Source: a virus. Taken from it: a stretch of 36,503 nucleotides of DNA. The translations under genes were made by a program, and so were the position numbers. The stretch lies in IMG/VR virus record IMGVR_UViG_3300028553_002193, positions 1 to 36,503 of that record; one strand, 5' to 3'. Positions 16,137-23,504 of this stretch are shown here, piece by piece. A model generated the notes under the pieces. It was not told where the DNA came from and ran no database searches. It saw only the letters and a program-made list of their open reading frames with translations. Numbering within the stretch: the first letter of the stretch is position 1; each line of letters starts with the position of its first letter.

Positions 16137-16523
16137 ATGATTACAACTCCTATTAGTGTGGGTGAACTTTTGGACAAATTATCGATTTTGTCAATCAAAA
16201 AAAACCGATTAACAAATCCTGACAAATTGTTTCAGGTTGAAAAAGAATTTTCTTTTCTATATGAATTGTCCACACAATTTTTAACCGTTAAAGATTATTT
16301 TAACTTATATGACGATTTAGTTTTGATTAACTCTAAACTATGGGAAATAGAAGATAAGTTACGAGTTCGTGAAAAAAATAAAAAATTCGATGAGGAATTC
16401 ATCGAGCTTGCCAGGTCGGTCTATTATACTAATGATGAGAGATTCGAACTGAAAAATAAAATTAATCTTCTGTCAAATTCAGAAATACAAGAGCAAAAAA
16501 GTTACGAAGATTACAAAAACTAA
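16137..16523 (+). CDS. DUF6165-like small protein
   Basis: A 128-residue, charged, mainly helical protein. The opening PISVGELLDKLSILSIKKNR matches the DUF6165 pattern, a family of unknown function often found beside glycosyltransferases. No catalytic residues, signal or membrane segment are visible. Translation starts at ATG directly after the inverted repeat. The three-base gap to phoH, with no promoter in it, suggests the two are one transcript. It may be a coiled-coil adaptor, but no function is claimed. Confidence 0.65.
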   Translation: MITTPISVGELLDKLSILSIKKNRLTNPDKLFQVEKEFSFLYELSTQFLTVKDYFNLYDDLVLINSKLWEIEDKLRVREKNKKFDEEFIELARSVYYTNDERFELKNKINLLSNSEIQEQKSYEDYKN

Positions 16524-16526
16524 TAT

Positions 16527-17252
16527 ATGAGAAAAAAACCATCTCCAACACCATCTTACATGGTACAAGAAACCTCTAAAACCAAAAAGGAAATTATCGG
16601 CTCTATTTTAAAGAAAAAAACAAAAGAAAAATTTTTAACTGAAAGTCAAAAAGAATATTATAAAAAATTAAACGAAGCACAGATAACAATTTGTGCGGGT
16701 CCTGCTGGTGTTGGAAAAAGTTACATAGCCATGAAAGCGGCAATTGACTTGTTGGTAGACCCTTTGAGTCCTTATGAAAAAATTATTATTGTTCGACCTG
16801 CAGTTGAGGCGGAAGAAAAACTTGGTTCACTACCAGGTAATGTTGAAGAAAAACTCGACCCATACATTTTCCCAACATACTACCTCCTTAATAAAATTAT
16901 CGGTAAAGATGCAAGAGAAAAATTGAAGGAGCTTGAAGTCATCGAAGTTTTCGCTCTTGCATATATGAGAGGGATGAACATTGATAACTCAATTTTAATT
17001 TTTGAGGAGGCTCAAAACTCCACACCAAATCAAATGAAACTTCTTTTAACAAGAATTGGTTTTAATTCCAAATTCTTTATTTCGGGTGATTTGGAACAAA
17101 CAGACCGATACAAAGACAAAACACATTCAGGTCTCTATGATGCAATTACTCGATTTAAATCGGTTGACTCAATCTTGTGTCATGAGTTTAGTCAATCAGA
17201 TGTTGTTAGAAATTCATTAATAACAAAAATCTTAGAAAAATACGACCAATGA
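16527..17252 (+). CDS. phoH: PhoH-like ATPase
   Basis: A 241-residue protein with Walker A G58-P-A-G-V-G-K-S65, the PhoH-specific IIIVRPAVEAEEKLGSLPG and VIEVFALAYMRG, a Walker B-like LIFEEAQN and the sensor FISGDLEQTD. PhoH-like proteins are P-loop ATPases with a superfamily 1 helicase-type fold and are among the commonest auxiliary genes of marine and freshwater myoviruses. Proposed roles include RNA handling during infection and phosphate stress. The N-terminal 40 residues are basic and unconserved. It overlaps the next gene by ATGA (17249). Confidence 0.88.
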   Translation: MRKKPSPTPSYMVQETSKTKKEIIGSILKKKTKEKFLTESQKEYYKKLNEAQITICAGPAGVGKSYIAMKAAIDLLVDPLSPYEKIIIVRPAVEAEEKLGSLPGNVEEKLDPYIFPTYYLLNKIIGKDAREKLKELEVIEVFALAYMRGMNIDNSILIFEEAQNSTPNQMKLLLTRIGFNSKFFISGDLEQTDRYKDKTHSGLYDAITRFKSVDSILCHEFSQSDVVRNSLITKILEKYDQ

Positions 17253-17848
17253 AAATTGCAATAGAAATCAACGGTGTTCTAAGAGATACCGTTAAAAAAA
17301 TTGAACAGGTATACGAAAAGTTTTATGTTGAGAATATTCTCAATGAAAAAAGAGATTTTGAGTACGAGATTCTTTCACCAATAACTTCATTGAGATTACA
17401 AGACCATCTAAAGTTCAGAGACAACGACGAACTTTATGATTTTCTTTATACCGAACATTGTATGGAAATCTTCGGACACGCATCGTCAACTGAATACAGT
17501 ACTTTTATCGACTTAAATGATTTCTATGTGGACATGAGGGACAACCACGATATCATACTTATTTCTGATGAAATTGGAAAGTCGAAACCCGCAACATTAT
17601 TTTTCCTTTCCAAGTTTGGTTGCCAGATAGAAAAAATCGTTTTCTATAGCCAATTTACTCTACAAACAGTTTGGAACGAAATAGACCTTTTACTTACGGC
17701 AAATCCCGACTTATTATTAAATCATCCTACAGATAAAAAAATTATCAAGTATAATACAAACTATAACACTAATATAACAGATTTACCGAACATTGATAAT
17801 ATCAAAGAACTTAAAAATTTAATAGAAAATGATACCAATTTGGAATGA
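17249..17848 (+). CDS. Degenerate HAD/5'-nucleotidase-like protein
   Basis: A 199-residue protein whose start, KIAIEINGVLRDT, has the shape of the first HAD motif (D-x-D-G-x-L-R-D), but the nucleophile aspartate is Glu5 and the acid aspartate is Asn7. A second HAD element, IILISDEIGKSKPATLFFLSKFG, resembles motif II/III with a lysine. Similar HAD proteins sit next to phoH in many phages. The loss of both catalytic acids makes ordinary phosphatase activity unlikely; a binding or regulatory role is more plausible. It is coupled to phoH and overlaps the next gene by 20 bases. Confidence 0.6.
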   Translation: MKIAIEINGVLRDTVKKIEQVYEKFYVENILNEKRDFEYEILSPITSLRLQDHLKFRDNDELYDFLYTEHCMEIFGHASSTEYSTFIDLNDFYVDMRDNHDIILISDEIGKSKPATLFFLSKFGCQIEKIVFYSQFTLQTVWNEIDLLLTANPDLLLNHPTDKKIIKYNTNYNTNITDLPNIDNIKELKNLIENDTNLE

Positions 17849-18107
17849 AAATTACTATATCGATTTAGAAAGAATCGAAGAATTCATTGATTTAACTAAT
17901 GTTATCAATGAAGAGCTTAGTGGTAACACTAACGAACATAAAATTAATGTTGTCAAGTTTGAAATGGTAAAGATGATGTTAGAGGTCATTATGACTGAAC
18001 ATCCTGAAGGTGATGAAAAACTCGGAATTAAAAATTCAGAATTATCCATACCATTTAGATTAGCGTTTAACTCGTTACTAAATAAAAAAATTATTAACAA
18101 ATATTAA
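17829..18107 (+). CDS. Hypothetical protein, 92 residues
   Basis: Not recognised. It starts with IPIWNENYYIDLERIEEFI and is mostly predicted helix, acidic, with a MEMV-type hydrophobic stretch in VKMMLEVIM. There is no signal peptide or membrane segment. It overlaps the end of the HAD-like gene by 20 bases and is followed one base later by a glycosyltransferase start, so it belongs to the same transcript. The reading frame is supported by position and coding-like composition rather than by homology. Confidence 0.55.
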   Translation: MIPIWNENYYIDLERIEEFIDLTNVINEELSGNTNEHKINVVKFEMVKMMLEVIMTEHPEGDEKLGIKNSELSIPFRLAFNSLLNKKIINKY

Positions 18108-18108
18108 A

Positions 18109-19164
18109 ATGGACCAACCACAAATAGACAAAGTCAAACTTTCAATTAGTAATCTAAGAGAGAAAAAATCAAAACTATATTTTTTCATTCACGATACTAA
18201 AGGTAATGCCAAATCCTCTATCAAATACATTTATGATTTGGCATTCACACTTAAACGCAGTGGATTTAATTCAATTATCCTACATGAGAAACCCGATTAT
18301 ACAGGAGTTGGTTCATGGTTGGGTGAAGAATATATGACTGAAATTCCACACCAAGTAATCGATGGGCAAAATGTTGAAATTGCACCTGAAGATTTCTTGA
18401 TTGTTCCCGAAATTTTCGGTTTCATGATGGACCAAGTTAAAAACCTACCTTGTGGTAAAATTGTGTTGACACAGTCTTACGCATATATGTTGGAAACTCT
18501 TCAACCTGGTCAGACTTGGAATCAGTATGGATTCTTTAAAACCATTACCACATCTGAAGTACAAAAAGATTACATCAATAAAGTAATGAGAGGTCAATCG
18601 TATGATATCATCGAACCATTTATTTCTGATATTTTCAAAAAAAGAAATTTACCACCACTACCTATTATTGGTATTCACTCTAGAGAACAAGAAGACACTA
18701 TCAATCTTATCAAAACATTCTATCTAAGATTTCCACAATACAGATGGTTTACCTTCCGTGATTTAAGGGGTCTTTCCCAAGAAGAATTTGCTAATGCAAT
18801 TTCGGAGTGTTTCGTTTCAGTTTGGATTGACAGACAAAGTGCCTACGGTACTTTCCCATTAGAATCCATGAAAGTAGGTGTTCCAGTAATTGGTATTACA
18901 CCCAACTTGGTTCCTGAGTGGATGAATGAAAATAACGGTATTTGGATAAAAGATGAAATTCTTCTATCAGACATTATTGCTGATTGGACCCAAAATTGGT
19001 TAGAAGATAACATTTCTCAAGAAATGTATACGAATATGCAAGAAACTGTCGATAAACTTCCGACAAAAGAACAGTTTGAAAATAAAACCATAGATTTATT
19101 CACAGAATATCTCGAATTAAGAGCACAATCTATGGAAGAACAAATCTCTAAATTTAACGATTAA
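18109..19164 (+). CDS. GT4-like glycosyltransferase
   Basis: A 351-residue protein of GT-B shape. The N-terminal domain has KLYFFIHDTKGNAKSSIKYI and a peptide-like linker. The C-terminal domain has PIIGIHSREQEDT as its first strand and the GT4-like donor region SAYGTFPLESMKVGVPVIGI, where the glutamate in PLES corresponds to the E that binds the nucleotide ribose in GT4 enzymes. No membrane anchor. It lies outside the main cassette, directly upstream of a GT-A transferase and the late sigma gene, so it could act on a virion component or host glycan. Donor unknown. Confidence 0.7.
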   Translation: MDQPQIDKVKLSISNLREKKSKLYFFIHDTKGNAKSSIKYIYDLAFTLKRSGFNSIILHEKPDYTGVGSWLGEEYMTEIPHQVIDGQNVEIAPEDFLIVPEIFGFMMDQVKNLPCGKIVLTQSYAYMLETLQPGQTWNQYGFFKTITTSEVQKDYINKVMRGQSYDIIEPFISDIFKKRNLPPLPIIGIHSREQEDTINLIKTFYLRFPQYRWFTFRDLRGLSQEEFANAISECFVSVWIDRQSAYGTFPLESMKVGVPVIGITPNLVPEWMNENNGIWIKDEILLSDIIADWTQNWLEDNISQEMYTNMQETVDKLPTKEQFENKTIDLFTEYLELRAQSMEEQISKFND

Positions 19165-19166
19165 TT

Positions 19167-19973
19167 ATGAACACACCTTTAGACATTACAATTGTATTAC
19201 CAATTAAATCTGCGGTATCCCGAGATTTCGAAGATTACTTCGAAAAAGCGATTACATCGATAAAGAATCAAAAAGTATCTGTAAAAGAACTATTGATTGT
19301 TACTACAACAGAAGAAAAATTAAACAATTATGTTGATGGATTCGATTTTGGAGAAATTAATATGAGAAAAATTGTTTGGGACAAGGAAGCAACCTTTGCA
19401 TCTCAAGTTAACTTTGGTATCGAAAACGCAACTACAAAATGGGTTTCATTTTTTGAGTTTGATGATGAATACTCAACAATTTGGTTTGACAATGTTCGTA
19501 AGTACATGGGATATTACCCAATGGTACAGGCATTCCTACCAGTTGTTGTTGATACCGATGAAAAAGGTACCTTCGCTGGTTTTACAAATGAAGCGGTATT
19601 TGCCGCAAACTTCGCACAAGAAGTTGGTTTTTTAACTAACGATATCCTTCAAGACTATCAAAATTTCCAAACCTCGGGTATGGTTATTCGTAAAGATGTT
19701 ATTGATGATTTTGGTGGTTTTAAATCATCAATCAAATTGACTTTTGTATATGAGTTCTTACTTAGACTTACATACAATTCTACATCAATTATGACAATTC
19801 CAAAACTTGGATACAAACACACCAACATGAGAGAGGGTTCTCTATTTTGGAATTACAAATTCGGTCAAGAAAAAATGTTGGATGAAGAAGTCAAGTTTTG
19901 GGTTCAATCGGCAAAAAAAGAGTACTTCTTCAAAGAAGATAGAACAATAAATTTCCAAGCAAGTAATGATTGA
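19167..19973 (+). CDS. GT-A (GT2-like) glycosyltransferase
   Basis: A 268-residue protein beginning DITIVLPIKSAVSRDFEDYF, the usual GT2 opening. The expected metal site appears as F-E-F-D-D-E in WVSFFEFDDEYS, which fits a DxD-like motif. An acceptor-side segment TSGMVIRKDVIDDFGGFKSS is also GT2-like. It begins two bases after the preceding glycosyltransferase and its stop TGA shares a base with the next ATG (TGATG), so three genes are tightly coupled. With 18109 it makes a second small transferase pair, separate from the large cassette. Substrate unknown. Confidence 0.72.
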   Translation: MNTPLDITIVLPIKSAVSRDFEDYFEKAITSIKNQKVSVKELLIVTTTEEKLNNYVDGFDFGEINMRKIVWDKEATFASQVNFGIENATTKWVSFFEFDDEYSTIWFDNVRKYMGYYPMVQAFLPVVVDTDEKGTFAGFTNEAVFAANFAQEVGFLTNDILQDYQNFQTSGMVIRKDVIDDFGGFKSSIKLTFVYEFLLRLTYNSTSIMTIPKLGYKHTNMREGSLFWNYKFGQEKMLDEEVKFWVQSAKKEYFFKEDRTINFQASND

Positions 19974-20719
19974 TGTTAGAAACATTAACGGCAAATACCG
20001 AAGATGTTTCATCAAAAAAAAGGGGTAGGAAGGCAACTACTACCAACTATTTTGATGTTCGAGAGGAAGATGCGGTAAAAGCCTTCCTTTTAGAGGAAGA
20101 CTATGAGGAAAGAAATAAGATTTATAATGAATTTTTAAAAGACCCTTTGGATAAAATGATTTCATCAATTATCCGAAGGTATAAATTATATCGTAAAGAT
20201 ATGGATTTCAGAGAAATTCATGTGGATACTCATTCATTTTTAATAACTAAAGTTGATAAGTTTCAACCAGCAAAAAACAAAAAGGCATATTCCTATTTTG
20301 GTACCATTTGTAAAAATTATTTGATGGGTCAAATCATCAAAGACCAAAAAGATATGAATCGAAAAGTTTCCTATGAAGATATTTCACTTTCATTGGAACA
20401 AAGACCTGATATGATTTATACTATTGATTCCGACCAATTGGATATGGAGGTTGTAATCAAGAAATATTTGAATGATTTGAGAGAATTTATTAATTCAGAA
20501 TCTTTGTCCGACAACGAAGTAAAATTGGGATATGCCTTAATAGACTTATTCGAAAACTACGAAAGTATTTTTTCAAGCACTGACAATAACAAATTCAACA
20601 AAAATATTATTCTTCTGTCTCTGAGAGAAATGACAAATTTATCAACAAAGGAGATAAGAAATTCGATGAAAAAGTTCAAAAAGTTGTATACTGTTCTACA
20701 AACAAAGATGAAATATTAA
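19973..20719 (+). CDS. gp55-like late-transcription sigma factor
   Basis: About 248 residues from the ATG at 19973, which overlaps the previous stop by one base. Residues about 85-135 (THSFLITKVDKFQPAKNKKAY, then SYFGTICKNYLMGQIIKD) have the shape of sigma region 2 as kept in T4 gp55: a helix, an F-x-P/E-x-K-N-x-x-A-Y turn and a helix leading to charged residues. Region 4 is absent, as in gp55. In T4 this factor directs host RNA polymerase to TATAAATA late promoters together with the sliding clamp and gp33. The leading SKKRGRKATTTNY is basic. It sits right before virion genes, which fits late control. Family assignment by pattern; no alignment was run. Confidence 0.72.
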   Translation: MLETLTANTEDVSSKKRGRKATTTNYFDVREEDAVKAFLLEEDYEERNKIYNEFLKDPLDKMISSIIRRYKLYRKDMDFREIHVDTHSFLITKVDKFQPAKNKKAYSYFGTICKNYLMGQIIKDQKDMNRKVSYEDISLSLEQRPDMIYTIDSDQLDMEVVIKKYLNDLREFINSESLSDNEVKLGYALIDLFENYESIFSSTDNNKFNKNIILLSLREMTNLSTKEIRNSMKKFKKLYTVLQTKMKY

Positions 20720-20754
20720 CTTTTCGTTTTTTTAAGTGATATTATAGTTAATAC

Positions 20755-20763
20755 TATTTATAA
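20755..20763 (+). promoter_or_regulatory. TATTTATAA motif
   Basis: TATTTATAA ending 2 bases before the ATG at 20766, followed by GTA so that TATAAGTA (7 of 8 to the T4 late box) overlaps the start codon. A promoter here would start transcription inside the gene, so for this gene it may instead serve the following one or be a translation leader. Confidence 0.3.
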
Positions 20764-20765
20764 GT

Positions 20766-21131
20766 ATGCCAAGACCGCAACGAAAAGAAATTAAATTTTC
20801 CAAGGACTCAATTTTGTCTTTGATGCAAGAGATTTACAATGAACTTGTAGAACAAAGAAACACTGCCATAAGGATTCAAAACAAAATGATATCTATGATG
20901 AAAGACGCCGAGGATATGAAAGAAATCGGAACTGTGTTAGAAAAACAACAAAAAATTGTTAATGATTGTGTGGAGAAAAAAATTAGTCTATCTCGACTAC
21001 AAAGCTCTATTTGGGAAAAAACTACCAATCAAGAAGAGTCTTTCTCACTTTCAGATATGGATGATGATTTATTTGAAAAACTTTTAGAAAAAGATTCCGA
21101 TGTTTCCGACGAACCAAAATATCGAATGTAA
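20766..21131 (+). CDS. Small helical protein, possibly virion-associated
   Basis: A 121-residue protein, almost all helix with charged heptads (ILSLMQEIYNELVEQRNT and EIGTVLEKQQKIVNDC), an acidic C-terminus, and no membrane segment. I do not recognise it. It is the first gene after the sigma factor, with a 46-base gap carrying the TATTTATAA motif, and is 5 bases from the 718-residue gene. It could be a chaperone or assembly protein for that neighbour. Coding is supported by start, stop and spacing. Confidence 0.6.
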   Translation: MPRPQRKEIKFSKDSILSLMQEIYNELVEQRNTAIRIQNKMISMMKDAEDMKEIGTVLEKQQKIVNDCVEKKISLSRLQSSIWEKTTNQEESFSLSDMDDDLFEKLLEKDSDVSDEPKYRM

Positions 21132-21136
21132 TATCC

Positions 21137-23293
21137 ATGCCAATATTCAACAATCAATCTATAGACATCTCAAGTGGGTTTGAAAGTATCTCATCAAGGA
21201 TATCAGCGCTTCAAGCCTATAATGAAGCTCGTCAAGGTCAAATAGAGAGTGATAAAACTCGAGGAGACAGTTTAGCCCGTTCTTTAGAAATATTGGCAGG
21301 ACAAAAGTCATCGGTTGAGGCAAATCAGTCACGAAATAAAAGAAATCAAGAATCGAGTTTTGATAAATTAATTTCTTTAATTAATCAAAGTAGTTCTAAC
21401 TCTACCGCGTCGAATACTGCAACTCTTATACGACAAGAACTCTTAGGGTTGGTTTTCAAAATGAAAGACGAGATAAAAAAAATTATCTCCGAGGAAGCTT
21501 TTAAAGTACTCAACTGCGCACAACAAGAAACTTATCAAGGATTTCCAACCACACTTCTTGCAACTGGTTCAACATTTTCACTCTTACCACAACAAGATGG
21601 AATTTATGTAAAGGTAAGTGAGGTTGATTTTAATAGTTCGTTAAAGATAAAACCACAAACTGAGATAGGTAAATTATACTACGAAACCACCGGTATAACA
21701 TCCTTGGCGGTTTACAATAACTATGCTGGTAGACAACCTTTTCCAATGAACTTTGAACTCAATCAAAGGATTCAACAACAAAATACTACCTTTCGTGATG
21801 AATTTTCAGTTCCTTATAATGGTCGAAGTAGACAAGGTGTTTTTGATATTGAGTACACCACACAAGATAGTTTTGGGGCAACAGGTGACTATTTTCGAGT
21901 TTTTTTGTTAGATAGAGAAGGTACAGCCCCACCCCCCACAGGAGGCACCGTCAGTCAATTACTATATTCTGCAAATACAATTGCAGATACCTTGGGTGAT
22001 TACTACCAATCAATTGAAATATACAACTCTAAAATATTTTTGGGTAATTTATTAAATTTGGTTTCGGGCACTCTTTCACAATCCATTTCAATTCAACAAA
22101 TTGAAAATCAAAATAGATTTGTGACGATTCTTAATAGAATTATCGGAAGATGTGAACCAGGTCAAAGTGAAATTGATGTTTCAGGTGTTGCTAAACTTTC
22201 GGAGTTAGATTTAGATGATGATGAATTTTTCACATTTACAGAAACAGAATTAAACGATATTAATACAGAATCTGTAAATCAAAAACAAGGCGTAATTGAA
22301 TTTATAGATTGTGATACGGTCAAACTCCCAATAAATAATAGTATCTTACTTCAAGAGGCACAAAATCTTGCAGATAACATAGACAACCTTAGTGTCGAAC
22401 AACAAGTCCTCGAGATTGACAGAATTTTAGATTCAATAACCCAAGAGTTTTCACAAACTGGTTTTGGGGGTGTTTCGTTCAATGCTACCAACCCATTTAA
22501 CCAAAGTTTGTTAAAAAAAATTCTGTTGGCTTTATTATCATCACTTTTCACTCCCAAGGTCTTACTACCAATTTTTGTTTTCAAACAATATCTTAATAAC
22601 CAAGTTGTTGGATTTGCAAACACACTTATTACATCCGCTAACACGATAATCACCTCAGCAAATACCTTAATTAATTCCGCAAACACAATTAATAATATAA
22701 TTGCCGCCCAAATTAATAATGGTGTGGATTTTGCTCGCCAATACAAAAAGTTTGTTTTCAATGTTGTGGGGAGAATCGTAAATAGATTCTTGGAACTTCT
22801 TTTCAATATGTTAAAGAAAAATTTATTAAGACTTTTAAGGGAAATCCTAAGAGACATTGCCCGTTCAAGTAAAGACGCAAGACTTAAAGCGATTAACGCA
22901 ATATTGGACTATGCCCAACCCCTAATACAAGGGTTTTTAAACTATAGAGAATGTAAGTCTTTAATACAACAAATTCAAAGAATCATTTCCCTACTTAGAG
23001 GTACACCAAGAACTCCACAATCAGGGGTTAATTTGGCACTTTTAGCTTTGTCAGATTTTCTTCCAGGTATAAGTCCCGAAAGGGGTGTCTTGAATTCCAT
23101 TGAATATATGGAGGCATATGGACTCAAAGTGGGTGCATTACCTGACGGGTCACCAAATAGAATGATAAGATTCAACACTGCAATTCAAAAAGGTGGTTAC
23201 GACGAATTTATTCAAAATGGAAAAATAAATGGTGGGGTGATTGTACCACCAGTTACTGGTGGTATTGTTAAAATATTTGGTAAAGCATTTTGA
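21137..23293 (+). CDS. Large putative tail/baseplate protein (718 residues)
   Basis: A 718-residue protein with a helical, coiled-coil-like N-terminus (about 1-130, with SSFDKLISLINQSSSNSTAS), a middle of mixed beta sheet, and a hydrophobic, helical second half. From residue 494 there is a four-fold seven-residue repeat, ANTLITS/ANTIITS/ANTLINS/ANTINNI, followed by LLFNMLKKNLLRLLREIL. I do not recognise a family. Its size, position before a gp5-like gene and after the late sigma factor, and low charge point to a structural protein, most likely baseplate or tail. No enzymatic motif is seen. It is followed one base later by the next ATG. Confidence 0.6.
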   Translation: MPIFNNQSIDISSGFESISSRISALQAYNEARQGQIESDKTRGDSLARSLEILAGQKSSVEANQSRNKRNQESSFDKLISLINQSSSNSTASNTATLIRQELLGLVFKMKDEIKKIISEEAFKVLNCAQQETYQGFPTTLLATGSTFSLLPQQDGIYVKVSEVDFNSSLKIKPQTEIGKLYYETTGITSLAVYNNYAGRQPFPMNFELNQRIQQQNTTFRDEFSVPYNGRSRQGVFDIEYTTQDSFGATGDYFRVFLLDREGTAPPPTGGTVSQLLYSANTIADTLGDYYQSIEIYNSKIFLGNLLNLVSGTLSQSISIQQIENQNRFVTILNRIIGRCEPGQSEIDVSGVAKLSELDLDDDEFFTFTETELNDINTESVNQKQGVIEFIDCDTVKLPINNSILLQEAQNLADNIDNLSVEQQVLEIDRILDSITQEFSQTGFGGVSFNATNPFNQSLLKKILLALLSSLFTPKVLLPIFVFKQYLNNQVVGFANTLITSANTIITSANTLINSANTINNIIAAQINNGVDFARQYKKFVFNVVGRIVNRFLELLFNMLKKNLLRLLREILRDIARSSKDARLKAINAILDYAQPLIQGFLNYRECKSLIQQIQRIISLLRGTPRTPQSGVNLALLALSDFLPGISPERGVLNSIEYMEAYGLKVGALPDGSPNRMIRFNTAIQKGGYDEFIQNGKINGGVIVPPVTGGIVKIFGKAF
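22616..22699 (+). repeat. 21-base, four-fold repeat coding ANTxITS
   Basis: Four successive 21-base units in frame encode ANTLITS, ANTIITS, ANTLINS and ANTINNI (residues 494-521 of the 718-residue protein). The DNA is degenerate while the residues are kept, so selection is on protein. A seven-residue period fits a coiled-coil or helical rod. Confidence 0.7.
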
Positions 23294-23294
23294 T

Positions 23295-23504
23295 ATGACA
23301 CAAGAAGAATTTAAAATATTAGTTGAGGTTGCAAAAGACGCAAAGAATGTTCCCAATATGAGGTTGGAACAGACCATGGACCAATTATCAAAAGAATTTG
23401 AAACAACAAAACAGAGTATTTTGGGGTTAAGTTTTTATTTGGACAAAATTGAGGAATTGTATAACACAATGTTAAAAGAGTACCAAGAAAGAAATGGCGA
23501 GTAG
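23295..23504 (+). CDS. Small helical protein, 69 residues
   Basis: Not recognised. Sixty-nine residues from the ATG at 23295, one base after the upstream stop; an upstream in-frame start at 23241 would lie in the previous gene. It is charged and helical (EFKILVEVAKDAKNV, FYLDKIEELYNTMLKEY). It overlaps the gp5-like gene by 11 bases. Being lodged between two virion genes, it may be an assembly chaperone or a minor baseplate part. Confidence 0.6.
   Translation: MTQEEFKILVEVAKDAKNVPNMRLEQTMDQLSKEFETTKQSILGLSFYLDKIEELYNTMLKEYQERNGE

Noticed and set aside
22351-22857. 168-residue reading frame on the - strand
   Set aside because: Lies wholly antisense inside the 718-residue gene; basic, low-complexity translation typical of a shadow frame, with no promoter or leader.
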